Below are positions 23,186 to 34,087 of a DNA stretch of 64,000 bases, piece after piece (position 1 is the stretch's first letter; each line of letters starts with the position of its first letter). The DNA is taken from assembly GCF_000247695.1 (NCBI RefSeq), contig NW_004624784.1:11055964-11119963 (forward strand). Reading direction: 5' to 3'. The position numbers were made by a program, and so were the translations under genes. Origin of the DNA: Heterocephalus glaber (Eukaryota > Chordata > Mammalia > Rodentia > Bathyergidae). The notes below the pieces were generated by a model. That model saw only the letters and a list, made by a program, of their open reading frames with translations, had not been told where the DNA came from and did not search any database.

Positions 23186-23870
23186 TACTTTTAGCAGCTA
23201 GTAGTAAGTGGCATTTTAAATCAAGATGTCAAATACAGAGATATTTGTTTATTTTTTGTTTTTCATCTTGGCCATGAAAACAAACCATAATCTGAGTCCC
23301 AGAAAGGCAGTGAGGGATTAGAACAGAGCCCAAATGTGACCAGCCCCCATCTTCCCTCCATCAGTGCACCCCCATCCCATCCATCCTTCCGACTCCCAAA
23401 TCATTGTACCGGTAAGCAGCCTAACCTCTATGGGTCACACCCATGAAACAGGATAATGCTGGATTAAGTGATCTCTTAAAGCCATTTAGTTCTAATGAAC
23501 GTAGTTCACAAGAATACTCAGCTGCTACCACTCTCTCCCCTCCTTTGGTCCTCATTCTGCCCAAACCTTTTCCTGCTAGTGCGTCAAACTGCCTATATTT
23601 TCTTGGTGCACACATCTCCTTTCCTTCTATGCCTCGGTCCCTCTGGGTTTGGGAAGATAGATGTCTCTTCACCAAGAGGTGTCCCTGAGAATTCTTTTAG
23701 TGGCTGGGAGGGGCAAAGGATCTTATGTATTTTTGGTACCAGAGATAATCAGATAATTGTGCAATTAGCAGTCATTTTATCGGCCCTGTAATTTTCTTCT
23801 AACAAGAGCCCCCCTTAAAAAAAAGTAAGAGGGATTTTTTTTTCCCCTGTTGTTGTTTTGTCTGGAGTGT
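23186..23870. other. unique non-coding sequence
   Basis: No gene is seen. Frames of 81-98 codons exist but lack domains. The 3-prime part is T-rich on the plus strand just before the CpG-rich block. Confidence 0.4.
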
Positions 23871-23874
23871 CTGT

Positions 23875-24875
23875 CATCAGAAATTTGGTCGGACACCTAC
23901 GCGCTTGTCCGGGAAGCGCGGGGGAGCGGGGGCGGGGGTGTGGGGGTGTGGGTGCTGTGTGTGTGTGTGTGTGAGAAGGAGAGCTCCTTGGGGAGAGAAT
24001 CTGCCGCGAGTGCAGCTCTGCACCTCTCCCGGCCGAGCGCAGACCGTGGGAGGGGACCGTGCAGGGGGAGGCTGCTCCAATCTCCAGAGCCGGCTCCCGT
24101 TTCTGCAGCGACTCTCCCAGCACCCCCTCTTCCACCCCCAAACCCCCAGCCTGGGCCGCTGGGGAGGGAGTCTTGAGAAAGGCACCAGAGGCTGGGCGGG
24201 TGCAGCTGGGCTCCTCTAGCTGAATGTGATCCAGGCCTTCCAGTTACTTGTCCCAGGGCAGTTGGAGTGCAGGGGCAGCCCTCCGGGGCCCACGTGTTGG
24301 CATCAGTTTCCTCGAGCCCAGAACTCCACCGCACACAGAACTCGCGTCCCCCTTGCCACATGGGCTCGGTCACAGAGGGGACAAACACCCGCAAGGCCCC
24401 GTGCCAGGTAATTACCAAGCAAATTCCAGGCACACACCCCCCCCCCCGCCCTGGGGTGGGGGAGCGCCTGCTGTGTGTTCCCTGATTCGGGCCCGCTGTG
24501 CAATCAGCTCCAGATAACCTGCGGGGACCCGTAATTGCTCTGGAGTTGCCAGACTTTGCAAGGTAAGCACGCGCAGTGCTTCTCCCGGCCCTGAGTGCGC
24601 GCGCGCCTGGGGCCACCCTCCCGGGACCGGATCCTTGGACCTGAGGAAGCTGCGCGCTGCAGGTGGGGCGAGGTGCGATTCCGCGAAGTGCAAGGGCAGC
24701 TCTGCGCTAATGGAGCTGGGGTGGGAAGAGCTGGTGCAGAGTAGGGAGGAGGAGGGGAGACTGCGCGGCTTGTGGCAGGAGAGAGGCCACCTTGCCCTTT
24801 CCCGGGGCAGGGGGGGGGCTCTGGGGATATGGGATCCTCCTTCCCTTCCCTTGGGTGCAGAGGCGCCTCATTGAT
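23875..24875. promoter_or_regulatory. CpG-rich island, two CpG clusters
   Basis: Against a CpG-poor window, CpGs cluster at 23888-24060 ('ctacgcgcttgtccgggaag', 'ggccgagcgcagac') and at 24565-24690 ('gtaagcacgcgcagtgc', 'gtgcgcgcgcgcctgg', 'gctgcgcgctgcagg'). A TG microsatellite (about 23955-23973) and a run of 11 C (24437-24447) lie inside. Two good donor-like strings occur on the plus strand: CCAGGTAATT at about 24405 and GCAAGGTAAGC at about 24557. CpG islands usually mark promoters, so an unannotated transcript could start here. No open frame here looks real. Confidence 0.55.
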
Positions 24876-25310
24876 GAGCCTTGCCATCATCCTTCAAGTG
24901 CAATTTTTTTAAATTGCAAAAATCTTACAGAGCTATTAACCTCAAAAGAGTTTAACATATGGCAGACCGAGTCTCCCTCTTACCCTAATTATAAGGCTTG
25001 CAGTAATGGGGCTGTCTTTTAAGTTACAGCTGCTGCGCTTTTGGCTTTCGCTAACATTACATCCTATTAAAGAGCTACATTAAATGCATGCAAATTGCCG
25101 CAGCGACCGCACTCTCTCGACCAATGAGGGGGACGGATTGCAGCCGAGGCGGCCTTATCGGGGTCAGACTCACCCTGCTGTGAGCTCCATATGATCTATC
25201 AATCAAACTCCTCTCATTAATTAACTAATTCATTAAATATCTTTATATATGAAGGCCCGGCCAGGCGGAACATTGTGTTGACAGGGACTTCCCGTCAGCA
25301 TTTAGCCCTG
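24876..25310. promoter_or_regulatory. candidate developmental enhancer / conserved non-coding block
   Basis: The block is repeat-free, with an abrupt shift from GC-rich to AT-rich content and unusually many retained CpGs. It contains an octamer-type ATGCAAAT at about 25088-25095, a CCAATGAG box at about 25120, 'tgatctatcaatcaaa' (PBX/HOX-like) at 25192-25207, and dense TAAT cores ('cattaattaactaattcatt') at 25215-25234. An AT-rich palindrome-like 'caattttttTaaattg' lies at about 24901-24916. The 3-prime half recurs in diverged form at 25951-26028. Confidence 0.5.
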
Positions 25311-25950
25311 CACTACCCTCCCCTCCTGCACCAGTCGCCCGGTGACTAAGAGAGGTCAACTTCCCAGGGTGTGCTGGCACTGGAGCAACCACCTCGAGGC
25401 TCCTGGGGGTACCTCTCCGCGGGCCTCCTTCCGCGTGACTCCCATCTGTGCCGCCTCACTGGTGCGCCTGTCCTCTCACCAGTTTACTACCCTAATGAGC
25501 TTTGTGTACGTCATTTGCCTCCGCTCTCAAGGCAACCTCTAGGGGGCCCGCTGGGAAGAGTCTTGCTCATCCAGTGCCTCTGTGCCTAGCACAGCGCCCA
25601 GCCTGCCATAGTGCTTTGAATGCCCACGGCCCTTCCCTACTCCAGTTCTAGCTCCTTTGAGATCTTCCTCCGCTGCACTCCTTAGAAGACACTCCAGAAA
25701 GGAGAGGAGGACAGCTTGTGAGCTGTCCCTAGAGAGGATGGTGGCGCTGGAGGAGGGACAGGAATGGGATAGGAAGAGAAGGGGAACTTTGAAGTTCAGA
25801 GCTGGCCAACAATGTAGGCACAGTACCCAGACTCTGAAGCAAACTCCTCTACCAAGGAGAAGGAGGCTGTGTCATTCCATGAACAATAGAGAGACATTTT
25901 AGAATGGATGCCAGGTTGCTGTGTGTTTGTACATAAACTTTAATATATAC
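25311..25950. other. unique non-coding sequence between the two related blocks
   Basis: GC-rich to about 25650, then purine-rich to about 25870. No gene or named repeat is recognised. Confidence 0.4.
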
Positions 25951-26028
25951 TATAGAGTCAAACTCATTACTTCTTTAAATATCTAAATATGAAGGCACAT
26001 CTGGGCAGAACATTTTGGTGACAGGGAC
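25951..26028 (+). repeat. diverged second copy of the 25197-25288 block
   Basis: In order it shares with the upstream block the strings tcaaactc, catta, ttaaatatct, atatgaaggc, a G/C-rich middle, gaacatt and tgacagggac, with short gaps. Colinear matches of this number are unlikely by chance. It is therefore either a local duplication of a putative regulatory block or two copies of an unnamed old repeat. Confidence 0.6.
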
Positions 26029-26084
26029 AGTGGCATATGTAAGTGTGTGTGTGCGCATGCACATGCAATTTATTGAGCACTGTA

Positions 26085-26290
26085 TGTTACTTTCCTATAT
26101 TATCTAATTTAATATTGACAACAACATTGTTGGTATTTATTTTTGCTTCCAGGCTATCAGAAAAGAAAAAGAGGCTCACAGACTAGTAAGTTACTAGTCC
26201 AGGGTTCAAGTGGCAGAGCCAGAAGTTAGCCTTGGGCTTTCTGGATTCAGAGTGCTTACCGCTGTATCATCAGGATACAGAAAAATGATG
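26085..26290 (-). repeat. MIR SINE, minus strand
   Basis: Reverse MIR: 'attatctaatttaatattga', 'aaaagaggctcacagacta', 'aagttactagtccagggttc', and 'gtggcagagccagaag'. A short TG/CG simple stretch sits just upstream (about 26040-26056). Confidence 0.75.
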
Positions 26291-27685
26291 CTCGTGAGAT
26301 CAGCAAATGGGCAACTCTCCTCAGTCACCTGGTCCCCTCTTTGTCCAGAGTTGTCTTTCTTTTCCTGAATTCTCAGCTGGGCTGGTGGGCTGGGAAGATG
26401 GAGGTCATAGCACACTGCATGGTAAAGGCTGCGGGCTCTTAATTGTGTTCAGTGAATTGGAGTGGTTTTCCATATGGAGCACCTGGGGTAGACAAAACCA
26501 GCTGCCTTATTCTTCTGCATCTGAAAGATCTGGGTCTTGTGCAGCTGGGTACAAGAATGGGATGACAGGGGCAGCTTCCAAGCCAGCTGCTGGAGAACCC
26601 TCCACCCGGCTCCAGGCTGTGCTGCAGAAGGCAGCATGGGTGAGGACTCAGGTCTACACAGGTGTTAGTCTGAGTTCCTGTTATCCATGCAAGTTCCCAG
26701 TCCACCCAAATGAAGTGTGGTATGCAGGTAAACATTCAGAGCTTAGGAATTCCCAGGAAAGCTGATTCCCAGATCTTTCTGCGCTGCCTCTCCCTTTCCC
26801 TCTCTGTCCTACTTACTTTCATACCCTTCCAAGACACGGGGCTAATGGACTTTGGCCGTTAGCACCTGTGATGTTGGGCACCAATCTCACCATGGGCCTC
26901 TATAGCTTCTTCTAGCACCCTTGGTTCCCAAGAATAGTTTTGGAGTGGGGCATGCTGAGATGATGGGGGTTAATGGTAACCTCAGTATCAATTTTCCCTC
27001 CCAGAAGAAAATTCTCTGGGCTTAGGCTGCACACACTGTAATAGTAAAAATGGCTCTAGATTTGAAAAATTGGCACGTTGTAGTCCAACAAGGCAATTTT
27101 TGAATTGTTCCATGCAGCTGTGAGCCTCTGGATGCTATGCTGCTTGCGTTTTAAAGCCATGGATGGAGAGCGTTTTTCAGCCAAAAACAGCTCGGAACTG
27201 GTTTTTTCCTTCTCCCACCACAGTCTGAATTTGTTCTTTTCCTTTTTTTGTTGTTGTTCACTTTCCCAAATACCCTTGTAACTTTGGTCTCTACTTTAGT
27301 AACTGCTGTAGCTATTGGATAAGGCAAGATTATTGTGACTGTTTGCAGAATGTCCTTCTTGCAGGCCTGAGGCAAAGGGCCTGTGAAAGAGGATTTCCTG
27401 AAGAGTAGGGTCCACACAGGTAGCCAGGAGAGGCTGAAGCTGCTCTGCAGTGCAGCTCCTACCCAGCTTTTCCTGGCTGCTGTCAGAGGCAGGCCTTTCG
27501 TGGACTGAATGACAACCCAAAAGAGGAAGTATCTTTGATCATTGCATAGGATATTTGATCTTGATGAGCTGCATTTGCTCTATTATAAGTTGAGAACCAC
27601 TGTGAAACCTAGTTTTACAAACATTAAAGTGCAAAACAAGGCATCTTAGAATAAAAAAATATAGGCTATATATTTCAAGTAATGA
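26291..27685. other. unique non-coding sequence
   Basis: No gene or confident repeat is seen. Frames of 62-152 codons in 26.3-26.8 kb lack domains. Confidence 0.4.
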
Positions 27686-27687
27686 AA

Positions 27688-27795
27688 ACAGAATGTAAGG
27701 ACTGCAAGGCAGCTTACCAATTACTTAGTAAATGTCCTTGTACAGATGGGGAAATGGAGGTTGCCCAAGGTCACATATCTGGTTGGTGGATAAGA
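27688..27795 (-). repeat. MIR fragment, minus strand
   Basis: The pattern 'acagatggggaaatggaggt' then 'tgcccaaggtcacatatct' is the reverse MIR core. Confidence 0.7.
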
Positions 27796-28019
27796 TCTTC
27801 ATCTCACTATGTGGTGCTTCAGGCATTTTGGGTAATGACCCAAGTGGCTGGGGGAAAGCCATTGTTCTGTTCTTCTGCTCTCTTCTTTCAGCTTATTTCC
27901 CCCTCCATCAGTTCTGTTAATGGAGGGACTTATTTGGTGACTCAAGATGACAGCCAAATAATGTGTTGAAATGGAACATAGGTCAAGTGCTGAACTGGTG
28001 GCTAACCTGCTAGCTGTTC

Positions 28020-28690
28020 TTGCTGCTGCCTACCCATTCTCATAACAGGTCTTCTAATCTTTAGCATGTCCATGGATCATCCTTTGTTTCTCAGCTTAAA
28101 GTCCTGGCTCCTTTCCATGGCTTCCTACATTATTCATTTGATGACTTGTGCCTGTTTGTCTTGCTCCAGGTCTCATGGCCATTGGCCTCCTTCCAGGCAG
28201 CACCCCATCTTCACCCCATCTTACTACATGTTCTAGCACACTGACATCCTTTTTCCCTTTCCTTAGATGCATCTTGTCTCCATTTGTCTTTGCTTTCCTT
28301 TTTCCCCTTTGCACATTTGATTATTCCCTTTGTCTAGAAAATTATGTAGACAGCCTATCCCCTCATTCCTACTGCTCTTCACCTGGTTAACTTTGACTTA
28401 TCCTTCAGTCTCAGTTGAGATCCTAGTTTCTTGTTCCTTCAGTCTCAGTTGAGATCCTAGTTTCTTGTCACTGAGCCCCAGGTCTGGATTAGCGCTACCT
28501 CTAGCTTCTAAAAAAACCCTGTACTTACCCTCTGCTACCCCCCCCCCCACTACTGCCATTGCTGTTGAAATCACTAGAAAGTAAGCTCCAGAGGGCAGGG
28601 CTGTGGTATGTTCATGTTCACTGTCTTATGGCAGGCAACCTGCAGACTGCCTGTCTCATAATAAGCATTCCATGGACAAAAGAATGAACT
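28020..28690 (+). repeat. L2 LINE 3-prime region
   Basis: Forward L2 landmarks run in order: a pyrimidine-rich 'cttaaagtcctggctcc', a decayed 'ttccctttgtctagaaaat', 'gaaagtaagctccagagggc', then 'ataataagcattccatgga'. A run of 11 C (28538-28548) and a perfect 34-bp tandem duplication (28401-28468) lie inside. Confidence 0.7.
28401..28468 (+). repeat. perfect 34-bp tandem duplication (two units)
   Basis: The unit starting tccttcagtctcagttgaga occupies 28401-28434 and is repeated without a mismatch at 28435-28468. It sits inside the old L2 fragment, whose own divergence is far higher, so the duplication is much younger than its host repeat. Confidence 0.95.
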
Positions 28691-28729
28691 ACACAAAAAT
28701 GATGACACTGCCAGATAACAAATAACAAC

Positions 28730-28945
28730 AGCTGACATTCATTGAGTGTATTTGTATGCCAGAAACTATGCTATATACTTTATGTACATCATCTAATTAA
28801 TAATAGTTCTTGCATTAAATGAATGAGATGAGAGACCAGGGTTCTAGTCCTGGCTCTGTCACCAGCTGACTCTGTGACTTTCAACAGTTACCATGGTTTC
28901 TTCGTCTTTAGAATGAAGGTGAGAGAAGGGTGTTCACTGCTCTGT
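28730..28945. repeat. MIR-type fragments, two orientations
   Basis: At 28730-28815 the sequence reads as reverse MIR ('attgagtgtatttgtatgcc', 'catcatctaattaata'). At about 28830-28940 it reads as forward MIR ('ggttctagtcctggctctg', 'ctgactctgtgactttcaa'). They are adjacent independent scraps. Confidence 0.55.
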
Positions 28946-29094
28946 TCTTATTCCTGAGCAGAGAGGGAATCAGGAGTCTGTAGAGTGGGCCTAGGGGGAA
29001 TCAGCACTCAGGATTCAGAGCCAGCAGACACAGGGTCACCTTTCTAGTCCCAGAGCAGGAGGAGAGGGATCTGGCAGAGGCTGGGAAGGGCAGC

Positions 29095-29370
29095 GGGTTG
29101 CTCTCCCATGCTGGGGTAGAGCTTCAAAATAGAGAAGCCCGCTGCTAGCTGAGTCATTAACGCTGGTCTCCTCGCTGCCACCTCGGGCATTGTCTGATTT
29201 AAGTGTAATAGCTTGTTTGGTGGATTTTGCCTTCTATAGAAATCCCCCCAAGAGTGAAGTGCTGCATTCAGCCGAGAGAGCACAGGCCTTTGTGCACTGA
29301 TGGCCCGGCCTCAGCTGAATGTGTTTGGAGTTGGTTATCAAAGGGGAGGACAAATTAGAGCGCAGGGCTG
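29095..29370. promoter_or_regulatory. candidate conserved non-coding block with TCF/LEF-like site
   Basis: Repeat-free sequence with retained CpGs ('attaacgctggtctcctcg', 'ccacctcgggcattgtc') and 'gttatcaaaggggagg' at about 29334, which fits the TCF/LEF core (A/T)TCAAAGG. The enhancer reading is inference. Confidence 0.35.
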
Positions 29371-30540
29371 AAAAGAGAGGAAGAGGGGGCCCATTCATGA
29401 GCATGACTGAGCACTTAGGCAGCTGACCGTGGATCTAGGAAGCCCCAAGCCTGGCCTCTTGCTTTTTGGCAAGGGTAGTGCTATATAGGCAGGGGTGGCT
29501 CTGTGCTGTCAGAGCCCAGATTCTGAGACCCAGCCAGGCCCTTGGGCAGGCATAGGTGCTGCAAGTGATCATCATAAGAGAATAGCTGAGGAATGGCTCA
29601 TTTTCTCTCCTTACCCTGATCTTTTCCTTTAAAGACCTCTTTAGATGTTTTCACAAGACTTAAGCACCCCTCCCCTTCATTGGATCAAGTTCTGCAGGCT
29701 CTAAGAGGTCTCTTTAGTCTTGGGGAACTCTACAGGGACTTGGACCCTTCCTTTTTTATTAGCCCTTCCCCATCTGCCTCCCTCCAGCAACTCCTTGCAA
29801 CTCACACTTGCAAGCTGATTCTCAGGCCAGTTATATGGAGCTCATGGCTCAGATACAGTGATGGAGCTCCCAGAATAGGCAATCCTGGGCAATCACCATT
29901 CTCTATGGACTTGGCTTCTGATGTCCAGCTTCAGAGGCCAAGCTGGGCACAGCTGTCAGCTGAGTTACAGGCAGGACTGCTGAAATAACAAATCCCACCA
30001 AGTGCCCAGTTTTTTCCTGCAAGAATGCCTCATTATTTCTCAGTGGGTCTTTTACTCCCACCAGTGTTTATGGACCTCTCACCTCATGACCCCCACAAAG
30101 GTTGTTCTTTCAGGACCCAGAGATCTGCCTTTTGTCTGTCCATTACAACTAACCCTTAAAAGTGAAATGTTGGGAGCATATTGTTTTCCAGCTGGAAGGA
30201 ACCTGACTAACCAAGCTGTAGATCTATTAAAGCCTGTTTTAGGTTGTGGATACTTCTAAGAATTATCTGAAAGTTATACTCCATATCCCAGCCAAACACA
30301 TTTTCATGTATATACAAATTTGCCTGCCATTTCAGGGAGGTCACATACTGCAAATTTATGTATATATCTTACCTTGGTTGCACCTTTGAAATATCTGAAA
30401 GCATCTAATAAAATTCTGAGCTCTGGGTCTTACACAAGGAGACTAATTTGTCCAGGGTAGGATCTAGACATTAGTATCTTTTCCCTAAAATACTCTAGGT
30501 GATTTTTATGGAGTCAGGGGGGTTGAGGGTCATTCCTCTA
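29371..30540. other. unique non-coding sequence
   Basis: No gene or confident repeat is recognised. Frames of 85-102 codons at 29.7-30.3 kb show no domain. Confidence 0.4.
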
Positions 30541-30543
30541 GAG

Positions 30544-30730
30544 CAGTGGAGGCAAACGGATGGCACAAGTGTTATTTTTCTTTTAAGACAAAAGATGTCA
30601 ATGTATGAATTGTCTTTTCTAAGCTAAAACCTCAGAATTCAGGTTTAATTGCACTGATGACACTTTGAGAGAAATAAGTGGGTTTTGGGTTGCAGTTTGG
30701 GGACTCATCCTGAAAGGTTCACCATCACTG
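30544..30730. mobile_element. hAT-like non-autonomous element, 187 bp
   Basis: It opens cagtggaggcaaacggatgg and closes aaaggttcaccatcactg. The end reversed reads cagtgatggtgaaccttt, so the ends form an imperfect inverted repeat beginning CAGTG. The left flank is ctctagag (30536-30543), a common Charlie-type hAT target, and the right flank is tgctaggg, which matches it at 5 of 8 sites. Related ends occur at 20698-20777. Confidence 0.6.
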
Positions 30731-31595
30731 TGCTAGGGGCTTGAAAGACCCTCCCTCCAAGTTCAGAACCCAGCCACACCTGTGGACAGTCAGAGCTGCC
30801 CAGAGATGAGCATGGAAAGGCTGGTGCCAGGCTGCTTTAAAGAATAGGTTAGACGCCATGAACAGACTTATCATATTGCTCACTGCGTTTAAAATCCTTC
30901 CCTTCTTTTCTCACCCCTTGAGGGATGCTTCCTTGGTGTTCACTTAAAATAATTTAAGCACGCCACAGTGGGAAAGGAGCTTGGTTGCCTTGATGTGCTC
31001 CTGTCATTTCAAGGAGCTCAATAAAAATTTAGTTTCAGTGCTTGCTCAATGCAACTTCTGCATGGAGGTCTTATGTTGCAAACCAGATTTCTCTTTTCAT
31101 CTAGTCACCCCCAGGGAAATTGTGTATTTGAAATTCAAACAATATTTGGGCAAAAAGAATTTCTCATTATATTCAGTGGGGAAGGGCAACGAGAGGAAAG
31201 CGCTGGGAAATGATTGAGTGACATTTCTATTTGCCAGTTTGACTTCTCCACCAGTGGAGGCCATGGTTTGGGGCTGCCAGAGAACTTCAGCCTCCTGGTG
31301 TGGACTAGAAATGCCAGACCCCTGGAAAAAAATGATTGGGAGGAGGAAAATGTGAGGAGGAAGAAATGGATTTGAAGAGTCAGTGTGACCTCAAGTTGAT
31401 ATTGCTGGTCTCGAAAAGTGTAAGGTAGGCAGAGAGCTCCGTGTTTTGCACAACTTCTTCCTAGGGAGGGGATGGTTTGAGTTCTAGGCTCTCATGTTGA
31501 TGGGAACTCAGAAGTCATCTGTCTGGTTTCTTTGGTACATAGAGAGAGGTGGATGCCCTCTGTAACATCCTGACACTGGTCAGACCCTTAAATAA
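30731..31595. other. unique non-coding sequence, possible conserved block
   Basis: AT-rich sequence at 30940-31220 (for example 'acttaaaataatttaagc', 'ttcaaacaatatttggg') could be a conserved element with forkhead-like cores. Nothing coding is seen. Confidence 0.35.
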
Positions 31596-31599
31596 ATAC

Positions 31600-31720
31600 A
31601 TTTAATGGATAAATTCATACAAAAGACATTTGTTGAGCATCAACAGTGTTTAACAGGTAGTAAAGTATAGGTATTTAGGGGATGCTAGAGACTATCAGGA
31701 CATAACACTTGCACTGAGTA
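31600..31720 (-). repeat. L2 fragment, minus strand
   Basis: The text 'agacatttgttgagcatcaa' followed by a decayed 'gggatgctagagactatc' is the reverse L2 3-prime end. Confidence 0.5.
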
Positions 31721-31844
31721 ACTCAGTTTCCTGGAGGACTCTGACAGCTAAGTGCTGGGAGACAGTGATCAGTGTTGTGCAGGAGGAAGCTGAAGAGCAT
31801 GTTGACCTTGACCGAGAATGCCTTAGGAGCCTGGTGCTTTCCCA

Positions 31845-32010
31845 GATGATCTCCTTTCATCCTGATAACAACTCCTGCAAGTAAGAACTCTTTTTCCCCA
31901 GGCAGTGACAGCTGATGTTCAGAGGGGTGAATTTGCTTTCTTGAGGTGACACAGCCAGGAATGAGAGAGCATGACAACTCTGTCTGTCTCAGACCTGCCT
32001 GTGGTCTTAC
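31845..32010 (-). repeat. MIR fragment, minus strand
   Basis: Reverse MIR core in eroded form: 'atcctgataacaactcctgc', 'ttcagaggggtgaatttgc', 'gaggtgacacagccaggaa'. Confidence 0.6.
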
Positions 32011-32284
32011 CAGCAGGACAAGTGGCTTTGTGAAAGTGAGTTTAAAGAGGGCAGACACTGGCTTTTGGCCGGGAGAGGGCAATGAGAAGGGAGGATTTGA
32101 GGTAGGTGGTAGTGGGTGGCAAAAGTACTTGAGAAGAAGCGGCCCTTTGTGTTGCATGTAAGGCAGGAAGGATGTTAGAACAGATATTTGAAGCAGGTGG
32201 GACTTAACAGTGGGAGAGAGGTCAGCAGACCTCTCTTGAGTGAAGAGTAAATATAATGTGATCATTGCTACTCTTCACTTATGA

Positions 32285-32520
32285 ATGAGTAGTAATTTTG
32301 ATTCCTGGCTCTATCCTTGGGCAAACTGTAACCTTGGGCTATATACACTTGAGTAAATTATTTATTTTCTCTGTGCTTCACTTGCCTTGTCTGTAAAATG
32401 GGAATGATAAACAGTACTGTCTGCGTGGAGTTGTTGTAAAGGTCACACAATTAAAACATGAGGAGTACTTAGAAAAGTGCCTGGCACATGGTAAGCCCTT
32501 CATTAAGTGTTGAGTGTAAT
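32285..32520 (+). repeat. MIR SINE
   Basis: Nearly full-length forward MIR: 'ttgattcctggctctatcc', 'ttgtctgtaaaatgggaatg', 'gtggagttgttgtaaaggt', and 'aaagtgcctggcacatggta'. Confidence 0.85.
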
Positions 32521-34085
32521 CTTTACCTTTTGAGAATTGAATTCCAATAATGGTGTGTATAACGAGGGGTAACAGAGGAGAGATAGAAGGCCCAGATGTT
32601 AGGAGCCTGTTGTAATAGTGTACACAAGAGTGTCGAAGGACATAACCTTGCCTGGTAATGCTGGTCCTTCTGTAGAGGGATGTGCAAAGCCCTGAGGATG
32701 TAGAAGCCAGTGTTGTCACTCTACTTCTGACTGTAGTGATTTGGCTTTAAATTTTAGATTTCTTTAGACTTCTCTGGGCTGGAAGGATACAGGGTCAGCC
32801 ACAGAGCTCAGTAGTACTGGGAAAGGTCACAGGTGATGGGGTGGGAGAGGCGAAGTTGGTTGTAATATGTGTTAAACAAGAGTGAGAAGCAACCATAGAA
32901 CCCAGTGAGGACACTGGGGAAGGCAGCTGGTCTTGCACTGGACTTGGTTCTCTGTTTCTTTGCCCCCCGCTGGGTCCCAGGAAGTCCCATGTCCATGTGC
33001 CCTCTCCTGTGTCCCTTGGATTCCAATTATAGCTGCTTCTCGAAATGGCCAGGTCCTCTTGACCTTGGGTCCCTGTCAAAGCAGGCAGTGTTTTCTGCTG
33101 TTCCCCTGGGGTGGGCTGACTGTGAAGGATGGGCAGGCAGCATCCCTACACCGTGTGGACTGTCAAAAAACAGTCAAGAATTTGGGTGATAATAGTCGCT
33201 ATTGAAAACAAGTGCTTTGTTGTGGGGGAAAAAAACCAATGAGTGACCAGCTCTGGGGCTGTCAAGTGTGTTCTGTTGCCATAAGCATCCCCTCACGGAG
33301 GTCTCGGTGCTCTTCTGAAATCTATGCCTCTGGCTGATAGTGTGCATGTAGCATTGTCGGGTGTGGTCGTTGGCATCGTGCTGCACCAAGGTGGCTGCTG
33401 CTGGATAGGGAGGCTCAGCCTGGATTCCTCCCCCAGGCCTCTGTCCTCTATTCAGTGCCACTTTACCTGCTGACCACATTGTGGCAGCCACCATGGCTGT
33501 CCTTGGCATAGCTTCAGATGGTTCCCCGAGTTACATATCAGGGATTCAGACAAAAGGAGGCTTGCAACTAGAGGGGAGAATCTTTGAACAGAATTATCAG
33601 CTGCTGTCAACCAGCACACTCCAGACAGGTTGCAGCATGTCAGGCTGGGTCCTGCCTGGGCTTGGCAGGGGTCCTATGGGCAGACAGAGTCAATTACCCA
33701 GAAGGGGTTCCACTTAGCTTTCCCCACTGCTCACAGGCCCTGCCCTGCCCTCCGCAGCCTCACTGGCCTCTGCCAAAACACCGTCAGCCTGGATGGACTT
33801 GGCTGCCTCCCAACCCTGTCCTCAGGCGTGTCCAGTGCCACCCATTCCAGGGGGCAGGCTTCCAGCCCTCATCAGCTCCAGGGCTCCCTGTGCTGGCCTG
33901 TGGCCAGCAGATTCCATTTCTCTCACTGCAGACCCACCTGGAAGGATCCTTAGGTGGGAGGGACATCAATAGGCTGCCTCATCTATGATGTCCATTGGCA
34001 GGTAGCTGCTCCCTCTTGGGACATAAGCATCCCACATGGTCTCAGTTCCCCTCAGCCACCTGTGCTTGTATAGTGCATGGTTGGA
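32521..34085. other. unique non-coding sequence, GC-richer
   Basis: Several overlapping frames of 60-134 codons occur on both strands at 32.8-34.0 kb, as expected of GC-richer DNA. No domain, start context or splice pattern supports any of them. Confidence 0.4.
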
Positions 34086-34087
34086 AC

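Noticed and set aside
23897..24616. 239-codon open frame on the minus strand, the longest in the window
   Set aside because: It spans the CpG island, includes a His-Thr repeat from the TG microsatellite and a Pro run, has no recognisable domain, and competes with other open frames over the same bases. GC-rich DNA lacks stop codons by chance.
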